From Bacteroidales bacterium (GTDB lineage Bacteria > Bacteroidota > Bacteroidia > Bacteroidales > Muribaculaceae), in contig QAMW01000033.1 of assembly GCA_003150235.1 (NCBI GenBank), positions 184,768 through 248,767 on the forward strand: DNA of 64,000 bases, in the 5' to 3' direction. Each line of letters opens with the position of its first letter. The stretch's first letter is position 1. A program made the position numbers and the translations under genes. The notes under the pieces are model-generated. The model saw only the letters and a program-made list of their open reading frames with translations, was not told the origin of the DNA and did no database searches. Of this stretch, positions 16,813 through 25,589 are shown one piece after another.

Positions 16813-17297
16813 AACTTCTACGAACTGTTAATCATAACTTATACTTAACAAGTGTTGTATTAAGTATGATATATTGTATCTCATGCAATAATAAAAATGA
16901 TAATACATTTGTCTCAAGGGATGAATATTTAGGATATGTTTACTATGTTGATACTGATTGGTGTGAGAAATGTAAGTGTCAGAAAGTGCTAACAAAAGAT
17001 ATATTATTTTCTTTTGATAAGGATTTTCCAATAGATTTATCGTCTATTGACTATGAATTCTTGATAATAAGGCAAGGTGTGATATATAGAGGTCCGTTTG
17101 AAAATGATATTATAATCGACAATTTAGCATTCTGTATGGATGACAATCTTTCTAAAGTAAATACTTTAGCTTTTGCTTTATTAGATCATACTAATAAACT
17201 GGTATATAAATGGTATAACAAGGAATCATACTATTTATATAAGAAAGACAAGTATCACATATCACTTAGAGGAGATGGTAATTTTTCACTCAGATAA
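16809..17297 (+). CDS. Unknown putative lipoprotein (162 aa)
   Basis: Start at ATG 16809, coupled to the preceding stop and placed six bases after AAAGGAGG. The N-terminus (MKLLRTVNHNLYLTSVVLSM then IYCISCNNK) is a signal peptide with a plausible lipobox ending at CISC. The mature part contains a CEKCKCQK cysteine cluster and a DKYHISL end. No known domain. It is distinctly AT-rich compared with surrounding housekeeping genes, supporting acquisition from elsewhere. Confidence 0.65.
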   Translation: MKLLRTVNHNLYLTSVVLSMIYCISCNNKNDNTFVSRDEYLGYVYYVDTDWCEKCKCQKVLTKDILFSFDKDFPIDLSSIDYEFLIIRQGVIYRGPFENDIIIDNLAFCMDDNLSKVNTLAFALLDHTNKLVYKWYNKESYYLYKKDKYHISLRGDGNFSLR

Positions 17298-17334
17298 TCT
17301 CATAAAAAAATTACGCAATTATATATTTTGAGCT

Positions 17335-17391
17335 ATGAAACTGACCTATAAACGATTTTGGATATGGGGGAGGAATGGGATTATAGGCTGA
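17335..17391 (+). pseudogene. Truncated copy of the start of the 16093 gene
   Basis: Bases 17335-17361 match 16093-16119 with one difference (MKLTYKRFW against MKLTDKRFW). The frame then diverges and stops after 18 codons. It is a 5' gene fragment, like the Crp fragment at 12427. Confidence 0.7.
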
Positions 17392-17456
17392 GTCCACTTT
17401 GCACACTGTCGATTTTAGTGTGATAAGGATCATCTGCGTCATGGCTTTAGGGGATT

Positions 17457-17562
17457 ATGCAACCCGCTCTCGGGGTTGATTAGAGTAGAGCAGACGCCCA
17501 ATCCACGGGTATGCCTCCGGCATTACCCGCGGTTACTGGCATCTTGCCCTTTCGGGGCAAAA
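17457..17562 (+). repeat. Triple-hairpin interspersed repeat, copy 1
   Basis: Three short stem-loops in a row: AACCCGCTCTCGGGGTT, CCACGGGTATGCCTCCGG...TACCCGCGG and TTGCCCTTTCGGGGCAA. Related copies lie at 29502, 38902 and 43052. The rest of the gap (17570-18000) holds parts of the other repeat family (TTTCGCTTCGCTCAACGCC at about 17668; two GCAGCCCCTACTGCTACGCGGT units at 17751 and 17815) and no gene. Confidence 0.8.
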
Positions 17563-18010
17563 GCGTGGAAGGAGTGAGGAAGATATACAAAATCGACAGG
17601 AAGTATCAGTGTTTGCCTTGAGATGATTCCCTGCGGGAAACGATTTATGGTGGAGGCTGCTGTGCGGGGGTTTCGCTTCGCTCAACGCCCCGGCTATTTA
17701 GAAATTTTTCCTGTCGGAAAAGTCGGTGGAGGCGGGCGGGCTGCCTTCCGGCAGCCCCTACTGCTACGCGGTAACCGGCGGCGGTGGGGCAACAAGCTCT
17801 TCGTGAGTGCGGAGGCAGCCCCTACTGCTACGCGGTGACAGGCGGCGGTGTATGCAAACTACCAAAATGTAAGGACGTGCCTTGGGCATGTTTACATAAC
17901 TGACTGATTGGCAGGTTTACATCGCCAAGCGATGTCCCTACGTTGAGGGCATATCATCGTTTTGCAGATGTCCCGACAGTTGCGCGGCGGGTGGAAAGAT
18001 GAAAAATTTT

Positions 18011-18018
18011 TATATTTG
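18011..18018 (+). promoter_or_regulatory. -7 box of the sigma-factor gene
   Basis: TATATTTG fits the Bacteroidetes -7 consensus and lies about 50 bases ahead of the sigma gene start at 18071. No clear -33 element is visible, as expected for regulated or autoregulated sigma genes. Confidence 0.5.
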
Positions 18019-18070
18019 GGGGAACTATTGCGGAAAAGGCGCGTCTAACGGGTCAGAAAACAAAAACAAA

Positions 18071-18559
18071 ATGGCTAACGACAACGATATAAACGACCGC
18101 TACAAGCGACTCATCGACCGGTACGGCTCACTGATTAACAAGGTGTGCTACATGTATGCCGAGTCGGTCGAAGACTTCGACGACCTCCGTCAGGAAACAT
18201 TCATCAACCTGTGGCGAGGCATGGAGTCGTTTCGCGGCGAAGCGGAACTGACCACATGGGTATATCGTGTCACGCTTAACAGCTGCGTGTCATATTTCCG
18301 CAAAAACCGGAAAATCAAGTCTACCCCACTCGACAGCCTGCCGGAACAGGCATCGGACGACACTGACCGCAACAAGCAGATAAGCGAGCTTCACGGGCTT
18401 ATAAACCGTCTCGACCGTGTAGAGAAGGCACTCATATTGCTATGGCTCGACGAATATCCCTACGAGACGATAGCCGAAATACTCGGAATGCCCCGCAACA
18501 CGGTCGCATCACGACTTCACCGCGTAAAAGAGAAACTGATCAGATACTCCAACCAATAA
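18071..18559 (+). CDS. ECF-type RNA polymerase sigma factor
   Basis: A 162-residue sigma-70 family protein. Region 2 is at residues about 12-80 (DDLRQETFINLWRGMESFRG, then WVYRVTLNSC) and region 4 at about 110-160 (ETIAEILGMPRNTVASRLHR). The ATG at 18071 follows a 5' region with poor codons, so the longer frame (17999) is rejected; its ATG precedes the promoter-like TATATTTG box. It is followed after 20 bases by a membrane-protein gene that may sequester it. The regulon is unknown. Confidence 0.9.
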   Translation: MANDNDINDRYKRLIDRYGSLINKVCYMYAESVEDFDDLRQETFINLWRGMESFRGEAELTTWVYRVTLNSCVSYFRKNRKIKSTPLDSLPEQASDDTDRNKQISELHGLINRLDRVEKALILLWLDEYPYETIAEILGMPRNTVASRLHRVKEKLIRYSNQ

Positions 18560-18579
18560 CTATTAACCGTAAAACCAAA

Positions 18580-19125
18580 ATGGATTTAGAAGAAATGAAA
18601 CAGCAACTCAATAACCTCAACCGCCGCATGGACAGCCTTGAGAATCGTAACTCGGATCTGATCAAGCGCATCGAGTCAGGTCGCATCACATCGGCACAAC
18701 AACGCCTCGTAAAGCAGTACCGCCTGTTCTCCATAGTAGGAATGATGATGGCACTTGTAATCTTTGTATTTTACAAAGAGTGGCTTACGCTACCGACAAG
18801 AACCTGCGCCGCACTATATTTTCTCACAGCCGCGATAATGGACACATATCTGTGGACCGGGATAAGGAAAATAGACTACAACACCATGGGCGTAGAGCAG
18901 GTGGCACGTAAGGCGATACTTTACAAGAAGCGTCACCACATATTCATGGGGATACTGATAGCGATGTGCATACCGCTTATAACCACCTTCTTCTTTGAGA
19001 TGGGCACCAACGAGTATATAGTCTACGGCATGATAGCCGGAGCGGTAATAGGCGTGGCGATAGGTATCAAGGTGTATCTCAACATCATGAGCAACTACCG
19101 CGACCTTACGCTCAACGACCTTTAA
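18580..19125 (+). CDS. Membrane protein co-encoded with the ECF sigma factor
   Basis: A 181-residue protein. Residues 1-45 are a charged coiled coil (MKQQLNNLNRRMDSLENR), followed by four hydrophobic segments (about 50-70, 75-95, 125-145, 148-168). Its position right after the sigma gene and its cytoplasmic-looking coiled N-terminus suggest an anti-sigma or sensor role (inference); no zinc anti-sigma motif is seen. The start MDLEEMKQQ was preferred over a much longer frame that overlaps the sigma gene. Confidence 0.75.
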   Translation: MDLEEMKQQLNNLNRRMDSLENRNSDLIKRIESGRITSAQQRLVKQYRLFSIVGMMMALVIFVFYKEWLTLPTRTCAALYFLTAAIMDTYLWTGIRKIDYNTMGVEQVARKAILYKKRHHIFMGILIAMCIPLITTFFFEMGTNEYIVYGMIAGAVIGVAIGIKVYLNIMSNYRDLTLNDL

Positions 19126-19133
19126 GAGGTTGT

Positions 19134-20117
19134 CTAAGCCTGCTTGCTGAACATCTCCTTTATGGAGCCGATGGAACTAAGTACCCCGGAGGCTTCATAG
19201 GGGATGTAGACAGTCTTGTTGTTCTGACCGGAAGTCATCTCGCCAAGAGTCTCAATATATTTCATGGCAAGCATATAGGTGGCGGGATCGGTCTGCGAAG
19301 CCTTGATAGCCTCTGCAACGCGCATGATAGCCTCGGCTTCAGCCTGAGCAGTCAGCACCTTTGCCCTCGCCTCACCTTCAGCGCGGAGAATCTCCGCCTC
19401 CTTCACGGCAGTCGCACGGTTAATCTGTGACATCTTCTCGCCCTCGGAAAGAAGAATTACCGAAGTCTTCTGACCCTCGGCATTCAGAATCTCGGCGCGG
19501 CGGTTACGCTCAGCTTGCATCTGCTTCTCCATCGCCTCACGTACACTCTTCGGCGGGGTGATATCCTGAAGTTCCACACGGTTAACCTTGACGCCCCACT
19601 TGTTAGTCACCTCGTCGAGTATTATCTGGAGGCGCGAGTTGATGGTGTCGCGCGAAGAGAGGGTCTGGTCAAGTTCGAGTTCACCTATCACGTTACGCAA
19701 CGAAGTCTGCGTAAGCTTCTCAAGCGCGTTGGGAAGATTGTCAATCTCATACACCGCCTTCTTTGCATCGACTATCTGGAAATAAAGCAGCGCATTGATT
19801 TCAGTAGTGACATTATCTTTCGTAATCACCTGCTGCGACGGGAAATCATACACCTGTTCGCGGAGGTCGATCGCGGTCGACGATGTAATCCTCACCATAG
19901 TCTGACCGTTGACGGTCGATTCCACCCTGCGTGTATAGACCATCTTAGGCTTGTCGATAAAGGGCCATATAATGTTCAGACCGGGCGCAAGCACACTGTG
20001 GAAACGCCCGAGGCGCTCAACAACGCGTGTCTCGGACTGCGGCACGATCTTCACGCCTGCCGACACCACTATTATCACCACTAAAACGAGCAATCCCAAG
20101 AAAATGTAAGTTCCCAT
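19134..20117 (-). CDS. SPFH/Band 7 (stomatin-like) membrane protein
   Basis: A 327-residue QmcA/stomatin-like protein. One N-terminal membrane helix (residues 3-22), then the SPFH domain (VVERLGRFHSVLAPGLNIIW, later DITPPKSVREAMEKQMQAE) and an alanine/glutamate-rich coiled-coil tail (EAEILRAEGEARAKVL). Such proteins form large oligomeric rings in the membrane and act with NfeD partners; the nfeD gene is just upstream on the same strand. The stop is eight bases from the converging gene. Physiological role in this organism unknown. Confidence 0.92.
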   Translation of the reverse strand: MGTYIFLGLLVLVVIIVVSAGVKIVPQSETRVVERLGRFHSVLAPGLNIIWPFIDKPKMVYTRRVESTVNGQTMVRITSSTAIDLREQVYDFPSQQVITKDNVTTEINALLYFQIVDAKKAVYEIDNLPNALEKLTQTSLRNVIGELELDQTLSSRDTINSRLQIILDEVTNKWGVKVNRVELQDITPPKSVREAMEKQMQAERNRRAEILNAEGQKTSVILLSEGEKMSQINRATAVKEAEILRAEGEARAKVLTAQAEAEAIMRVAEAIKASQTDPATYMLAMKYIETLGEMTSGQNNKTVYIPYEASGVLSSIGSIKEMFSKQA

Positions 20118-20153
20118 GTCTTATAATATACTTATGTTAGTTATTCTGTTGTA

Positions 20154-20596
20154 TTATACCGGTTTTACGGTAAGTATTATGCTGTCGTAACCGGTCACCC
20201 TGACCTTTGTGCCGTGAGCGACAGGCTCGCCGTCGCGGCTGCGCACTGCCAGTCGTCACCGTCGATACGCAATCTGCCCAGACCTCCGTCGGCGGGAATT
20301 TCACGGTTGAGAAATCCCTCCCTACCGATAAGAGCCTCCATATTGCTGTTGTAAACGGGGCGCGACTGCTTTTTGCCTTTACGGATGCGGTTGATAAAGG
20401 GTACAAGGAAAATAAACGCGAGAATCACGCCGACCACCATCGCGCCAAGCTGCGTCTCGATACCGAACCCGGCAAGAGCAAAGCAAAATGCGATAAGACA
20501 GTCGACAGCGACACAAAATGTTGCGACGAGTCCGGTAAGGAGTTCTATCACCAGAAGCACCGCAGTGGCGATAAGCCAGATAATCCAGAGCGACAT
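20154..20596 (-). pseudogene. nfeD: NfeD-family membrane protein with a frameshift
   Basis: The first part has the NfeD plan: two or three membrane helices (residues 1-66) and the beginning of the soluble OB-fold domain (LIGREGFLNREIPADGGLGRLRIDGDDWQ as discontinuous pieces). At about base 20246 the frame shifts: continuing as read gives an alanine/serine run, while adding one base restores a typical end (RSRDGEPVAHG, KVRVTGYDS, ILTVKPV) up to a stop at 20154. A single-base loss, real or from sequencing, explains this. It precedes the SPFH gene as expected for this pair. Confidence 0.85.
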
Positions 20597-20610
20597 AGCA
20601 AAAGCGAATT

Positions 20611-21498
20611 TTAGTCGAGATAGCGGGAGGTGAGTCCGTCGTAAGCATCAATGCGGCGGTCGCGGAGGAAGGGCCACCAGCGTCTCACATTTTCAGAGCG
20701 CGCAAGGTCGACATCAATGATAGCCTCGGTTTCGCAGTCGGAGGGAGCACGGAAAAGGAACTCACCCTGCGGTCCGGCAACAAAACTATTACCCCAGAAA
20801 CTGATGCCGTTGGTCATTCCCGACGGGTCAGGCTCATGCCCTACGCGGTTTACCGACACGACGGGGAGTCCGTTTGCCACGGCATGACCGCGCTGCACCG
20901 TAACCCACGCGTCAAGCTGTCGCGCCTGCTCCTCGGGAGTGTCGCTGCTCTCCCACCCTATCGCGGTAGGATAAATCAACAGTTCCGCGCCACGCAACGC
21001 CATCAGGCGCGCAGCCTCGGGATACCACTGGTCCCAGCAAACAAGCACCCCGAGCCGACCTACCGATGTGTCAATCGGCTGAAATCCCATATCGCCGGGG
21101 GTGAAATAAAACTTCTCGTAATAAGCTGGATCATCAGGGATGTGCATTTTGCGGTATTTGCCGGCAATAGTGCCATCTTTTTCAAACACGACCGCAGTAT
21201 TGTGGTAGAGCCCCGGCGCACGACGCTCATAAAGCGACACCACGATCACAGTCGCGGTCTCGCGCGCAAGAGCGGCATAAAAATCGGTCGTAGCGGAAGG
21301 TATCTTCACCGCATAGTCGCAGAGATCGGTCGACTCGGTCTGACAAAAATAGAGCGTGTCATGCAATTCCTGATTCACAATCAGCTCTGCACCTGAGGCG
21401 GCGAGCTTCCTTATCTTTTCACCGAGACGGCGGCGGTTATCTTCAGGCGAGGCATTGTTAGCCTGCTGTATGATTCCTACTTTTATATTTTTTTTCAT
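20611..21498 (-). CDS. aguB: N-carbamoylputrescine amidase
   Basis: Nitrilase-superfamily enzyme of 295 residues that hydrolyses N-carbamoylputrescine to putrescine, ammonia and CO2. The Glu-Lys-Cys triad is seen in NQELHD, KYRKMHIPDD and VCWDQWYPEAA. GWESSDTPEEQARQLDAW and the C-terminal RRWWPFLRDRRIDAY are typical of AguB. The start MKKNIKVG (21498) overlaps the aguA stop by four bases, so the pair is translated in coupling; a longer frame adds an unlikely extension. Confidence 0.95.
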   Translation of the reverse strand: MKKNIKVGIIQQANNASPEDNRRRLGEKIRKLAASGAELIVNQELHDTLYFCQTESTDLCDYAVKIPSATTDFYAALARETATVIVVSLYERRAPGLYHNTAVVFEKDGTIAGKYRKMHIPDDPAYYEKFYFTPGDMGFQPIDTSVGRLGVLVCWDQWYPEAARLMALRGAELLIYPTAIGWESSDTPEEQARQLDAWVTVQRGHAVANGLPVVSVNRVGHEPDPSGMTNGISFWGNSFVAGPQGEFLFRAPSDCETEAIIDVDLARSENVRRWWPFLRDRRIDAYDGLTSRYLD

Positions 21499-22544
21499 AT
21501 CGGCAATGTATTTTCCGGCAGCTGCATGGTCACACAATGCAACGAGCCGTGTTGTTTTATCAACGCCCGGCAGTCAATCATCCTGATTTCCCGACCGGGG
21601 AAAGCGATTTTCAATATCTGCGAGGCGAGCAAGTCTTTTTTCGGTTGCCCGTAGGAGGGCATCAACACCGATTCATTAAGTATAAGGAAATTTGCGTAAG
21701 TTGCAGGCAACCTCATGCCATCCTCATCATAGACCGCATCGGGAAGCGGAAGCTCGATAAGGTTAAATGGTGTTCCTTCCTTTGTGGTCATCCCGGCAAG
21801 CTGACGCTTCATCGCCTGCAGGCTTTCGTAATGCTCGTCGGCAGGGTCATCGCAGCCTACATATATTATAGTGTCATCGGGCGCAAGACGCGCGAGGGTG
21901 TCGATATGGCTGTCGGTGTCATCACCGGCAAGATAGCCGTGGTCAAGCCAGAGCACCTTGTCAAGATTAAACCGGTCGGCGAGATAACGACCTATTTCAT
22001 CACGCGACATCTCCCCGTTGCGGTTAGGCGACAGCAGACATTCGCTCGTGGTGAGCAGTGTGCCGCACCCGTCGCTTTCAATCGAGCCACCTTCGAGCAC
22101 AAATCCCAGACAGTTCAGGTATTCACCGCGAAGAGCGCCTTTCTGATATAGATTGCGGGTGATGAGATTATCCTTGTCGGCGGCAAACTTCAATCCCCAC
22201 GCGTTAAACTTGAAGTCGCAGAATGCAACGCGATTGTCATGCAACAGCGAGACCGGACCGAAATCACGCGCCCAGGTGTCATTTGTAGGGACAGTCACCA
22301 GAATGACATTAGCCATATTCACCCCGGCAGCCGACAGACACGCCCGTGGAATCTCCGCGTCGGGCGCAACCACAAGAAGTTTTTCTTCAGCGGCAATCGC
22401 CTTCGCTATCGCGGTGAAACACTCCGTGACCTCATCGAGCATATATGACCAGTCGGTATTTTCATGCGGCCAAGCAATCAATATGCCGTCTTGCCTCTCC
22501 CACTCTGCGGGAAGTCGCAATCGGAGGTCACGATTATTCGTCAT
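21495..22544 (-). CDS. aguA: Agmatine deiminase
   Basis: Converts agmatine to N-carbamoylputrescine, the step before AguB. The 349 residues show the guanidino-group-modifying fold: PAEWERQDGILIAWPH, TWARDFGPVS, LEGGSIESDG, the HIDTLARL metal-free active-site His, and the catalytic Cys337 in HGSLHCVTMQ. ATG 22544 is preferred; an ATG two codons earlier is possible. No arginine decarboxylase gene is in the window, so agmatine supply is encoded elsewhere or taken up. Confidence 0.95.
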   Translation of the reverse strand: MTNNRDLRLRLPAEWERQDGILIAWPHENTDWSYMLDEVTECFTAIAKAIAAEEKLLVVAPDAEIPRACLSAAGVNMANVILVTVPTNDTWARDFGPVSLLHDNRVAFCDFKFNAWGLKFAADKDNLITRNLYQKGALRGEYLNCLGFVLEGGSIESDGCGTLLTTSECLLSPNRNGEMSRDEIGRYLADRFNLDKVLWLDHGYLAGDDTDSHIDTLARLAPDDTIIYVGCDDPADEHYESLQAMKRQLAGMTTKEGTPFNLIELPLPDAVYDEDGMRLPATYANFLILNESVLMPSYGQPKKDLLASQILKIAFPGREIRMIDCRALIKQHGSLHCVTMQLPENTLPI

Positions 22545-22767
22545 AATCATTCAAGGTATCGTAAATCGAATCCTGTGATTCAAGGTATTCATCACAATAG
22601 TCAAGAAATCCCATTTTCTCCGAACTGCCTACTGCATCACACCAGTCACGGTACTGCTCATGCAGTTCCGCATCCTCATGAATCAGTTTTTTAAACTCCG
22701 CTTCAGCTATATCCACACTCCGGTTATTATGAAGAAGTTCCTGAAACAGATCTGTTATATCTTTCAT
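22534..22767 (-). CDS. Small acidic protein of unknown function (77 aa)
   Basis: A strongly acidic, helical protein (ends ESQDSIYDTLNDYDE). It overlaps the start of aguA by about 11 to 17 bases on the same strand, so it is probably the first gene of the putrescine operon. It resembles small conserved Bacteroidales proteins of unknown role in general composition only. No motif is recognised. Confidence 0.6.
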   Translation of the reverse strand: MKDITDLFQELLHNNRSVDIAEAEFKKLIHEDAELHEQYRDWCDAVGSSEKMGFLDYCDEYLESQDSIYDTLNDYDE

Positions 22768-23217
22768 ATTTTCAATGTCGATGACTCGAATTGTCAGTTT
22801 TAGTTAAGGTCTGCAAAATTTAAGCACCGTCAAATTTACAACTCTAATCCTATACCCACAAATCTTTTCACAATTTTTATTATTCTGCTTTCGGTTTGTC
22901 CGAAAGCAGAAGGTTATGAGGTTATGGGGTTATAGGGGTGCGGGGGTAATTTTTGTTTAGCAAACATCCAAATCTCTTGTGAAGAGATACTTAGCAAGCG
23001 CAAAGATATAGATTTTTTTAGAAATATCACAAAATCAGCGTTAAATTTCAATTTTACTATCCTTATGAGGGACTAAATCTGTCGATTTGTTTAGCAAATA
23101 GCAAAATCGGTATAGCTATAAGCCTATAAATTTTCAAGTTAACCATCAACAAACACTCTTCACAAGAGATGACACTAATCTTTCACACAAAAGACAACAG
23201 ATAAACCGATACATTAT
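22768..23217. promoter_or_regulatory. Regulatory gap ahead of the MACPF gene with inverted repeats
   Basis: Contains a 12-bp-stem hairpin at 22883-22911 (TTCTGCTTTCGG with complement). It also has a 15-base perfect inverted repeat whose arms are at 22972-22986 (ATCTCTTGTGAAGAG) and 23156-23170, enclosing about 170 AT-rich bases in which TTTAGCAAA occurs twice. No gene is seen. The arms may bind a regulator or let the long leader fold. Confidence 0.6.
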
Positions 23218-25509
23218 ATGAAAATCCAAACATTATTTTTACAAATGATGCCGACACCGAACACATTAGCCGTGCTCGGCATTTTTACATCACTTACCCT
23301 GGCAGGATGTACCGACGAAAGTCCCGTACCGATAGAGATAGACTATTCAATCCCCTCCACTGTCAACCCGGAAGCCCTGGAAAATTACGCCTACAGCTTT
23401 CCATTGAAAATCGAGGCAAACGGAGCATGGAACATACAATTCGATTATATCAAAGGAAACCAGATATGCTATGTAGTTCCCGACCACGGGACAGGCAACA
23501 CCGAAGCCACCGTCTATGTCTATGACAACGGCACCGAACAGCGAAGAGAAAATATCCTTTACATAGTCGATACAAAGACTGATGAGGTAATAAAAGAACT
23601 CACCCTGATTCAGAAATCCGTTTCCGATAATCCTGAAAACGAGATATCACAAATGGTCGAGGGAGCCAGGCGTCTTGGAATCGGTTACGGCTACAACACA
23701 CTCGGACAATATGCCGATGCCAATTCAGTAGCACAAAATCCGATAATTGATTATAACTATGTGAATGAAGACAGTATATTGTCAACCTCCGGTGTGCTTG
23801 TCACCTTTGAAAGCGACACATATACCGGAACAACCGCATCGGAACTATCCAACAAACTTTCAAGCAGCATAAATCTCGGCGTATCATACTGCGGATTTAA
23901 GGGAGAAGTTGGAGCCTCGTTCAATATGAGCAGCTATAAATCCAACGAAACGGAATATGCGATAAGCTATGTAGATGTCGCCCAGCAGGTGCTCACCCTT
24001 GAGACGGGGGCAGCCAACATAATAGCCAACCTTATGACAGACAAAGCATATAAGGACCTTAACGGACTGGATATTCAAGGACGCCGAAAAAAAGTACCTA
24101 CCGACTATCCGTCAACAACCGAAGGCATCAAAAAACTGGTGAAAGCCTACGGTACACACCTCATAACCCGTGCCCGCGTAGGAGGAAGACTCAAATATGT
24201 TACATCCATCGATGTATCCAAAATCGAAGGAGAATATGAACTGGAGGCTTTCGCTAACTCCTCTTACAAAAACTCCTTTGTAAAAGTAAAAGCAGAAGTA
24301 TCGGATAGCCTCAAGCAGTCCTACAAGGCAAACTCGTCACATTGCAAAACGACACTATTCGTTCAAGGAGGAGATGCAAAGAAAGCCATGGATATAACCA
24401 TGAACGGCGGAGACAATGACAATACCATAAAAGCATGGGTAAATACTCTGGCAAATGAAAAGAATCAGACAATCGTAGGGCTTCTCGAAGACGGGCTCAT
24501 ACCTCTGTGGGAGCTGATAGACACAGAGTTGCCCAATGGAGTCAAAAGGCAACAGATGATAAAAGATTACATACTTGGCACCGAGATTGAAAATGATTAT
24601 ACCGGAGTCGGCATGAATTATGTAAGCGGTGCAACCGTATCCCTCGACAAAATACCAGACTTTACCGGCTCGACGCTGATTAAAGATATCTATAACGGTT
24701 CACAGTGGGTTGCAAGAATCTGTGAAGAGTTCATCCCTATTCTTGACCGTAATTCCAGGGTAAAGGTGATTTATCCGGTGTTGAACAACAGGACCAAATA
24801 CAATATGGGTATATTTTTGGGAGATTCCAACCATAAACCCGCTAAAGTATGTTGGGCGAAGGGCCGTCTTGCAGTACTGGAATTGACTGACGCATCATAC
24901 GGACAGACTAAAAAAGTATATATCAGAGGTAAAAACATCAGCCTTACACAGGATGCAGCGTCGGAAGACGTTTTCCGCGGAAGCGTCAAGGACTATTATA
25001 TGAAAGGGGTGCTATACACTTCTCCTAATGACTATCCGGTAGTCAAGATTTTCAACAGGATATGGACCCGGCAAAATTACAGCAGCGACCTGTTACGGAC
25101 AGGAGAAAAAATATCACAACAGCACTGGTGGGAACCATATTCATCATTTTACTGCTATCATTGGGACGATGCCAGCAATCCCAATCTTGCTCCTGCCGGA
25201 TGGAGAGTGGCAGGTGATGACGACTACAATTCAATCGGCAATACAATCACTGCCAACGGATACACTATGATCGGGACGCTTCTCGCTCCGGGAGCTGTCA
25301 CGGGATTTGAGACAAAAACCGGCTATTTCCTTCGTGACAGCAAAGGGAAATGGCATCAAACCGGTGACGGCACTGAAGCGGTATTGTTTACCAACACATT
25401 GCATCTGTGTAAAATACAGCCGATTTCCGGAGGCTTCTCGGTCTATGATTCAAACAATTATCACTGGGGGCATTTTTGTCCGGTAAGAGTAGTGCAGGAT
25501 GCGGAATAA
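23218..25509 (+). CDS. MACPF-domain lipoprotein with C-terminal FISUMP-like domain
   Basis: A 763-residue predicted surface lipoprotein. Signal peptide with lipobox LAGC (Cys31); a BACON-like beta domain (about 55-135); a MACPF domain (about 150-470) with signature YGTHLITRARVGG at residues 311-323 and a preceding Gly-rich strand (GVSYCGFKGEVGASF); and a C-terminal domain (about 610-760) resembling the Fibrobacter paralogous (FISUMP) module, with WTRQNY, CYHWDD, LAPAGWRVAGDDDY and CPVRVV. MACPF proteins of Bacteroidales include antimicrobial toxins (BSAP type) that kill related strains by pore formation; whether this one does is inference. The FISUMP-like part could bind a surface target. Confidence 0.88.
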   Translation: MKIQTLFLQMMPTPNTLAVLGIFTSLTLAGCTDESPVPIEIDYSIPSTVNPEALENYAYSFPLKIEANGAWNIQFDYIKGNQICYVVPDHGTGNTEATVYVYDNGTEQRRENILYIVDTKTDEVIKELTLIQKSVSDNPENEISQMVEGARRLGIGYGYNTLGQYADANSVAQNPIIDYNYVNEDSILSTSGVLVTFESDTYTGTTASELSNKLSSSINLGVSYCGFKGEVGASFNMSSYKSNETEYAISYVDVAQQVLTLETGAANIIANLMTDKAYKDLNGLDIQGRRKKVPTDYPSTTEGIKKLVKAYGTHLITRARVGGRLKYVTSIDVSKIEGEYELEAFANSSYKNSFVKVKAEVSDSLKQSYKANSSHCKTTLFVQGGDAKKAMDITMNGGDNDNTIKAWVNTLANEKNQTIVGLLEDGLIPLWELIDTELPNGVKRQQMIKDYILGTEIENDYTGVGMNYVSGATVSLDKIPDFTGSTLIKDIYNGSQWVARICEEFIPILDRNSRVKVIYPVLNNRTKYNMGIFLGDSNHKPAKVCWAKGRLAVLELTDASYGQTKKVYIRGKNISLTQDAASEDVFRGSVKDYYMKGVLYTSPNDYPVVKIFNRIWTRQNYSSDLLRTGEKISQQHWWEPYSSFYCYHWDDASNPNLAPAGWRVAGDDDYNSIGNTITANGYTMIGTLLAPGAVTGFETKTGYFLRDSKGKWHQTGDGTEAVLFTNTLHLCKIQPISGGFSVYDSNNYHWGHFCPVRVVQDAE

Positions 25510-25531
25510 ACTTGATTAAAGATATCATGAC

Positions 25532-25573
25532 AAAAGAGTCTGTCCTGTAACAAGAATCAGGTCAGACTCTTTT
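25532..25573 (+). terminator. Terminator after the MACPF gene
   Basis: An 11-bp perfect stem (AAAAGAGTCTG with CAGACTCTTTT) with 20 bases between the arms, 23 bases after the stop and ending in a T-run. It separates the MACPF gene from the lipoprotein genes that follow, so these are either a separate transcript or made by read-through. Confidence 0.75.
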
Positions 25574-25589
25574 TGACTACATTTATCAG

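Noticed and set aside
17623..17838. 71-codon frame
   Set aside because: Lies wholly in intergenic repeat units; the translation is low-complexity.
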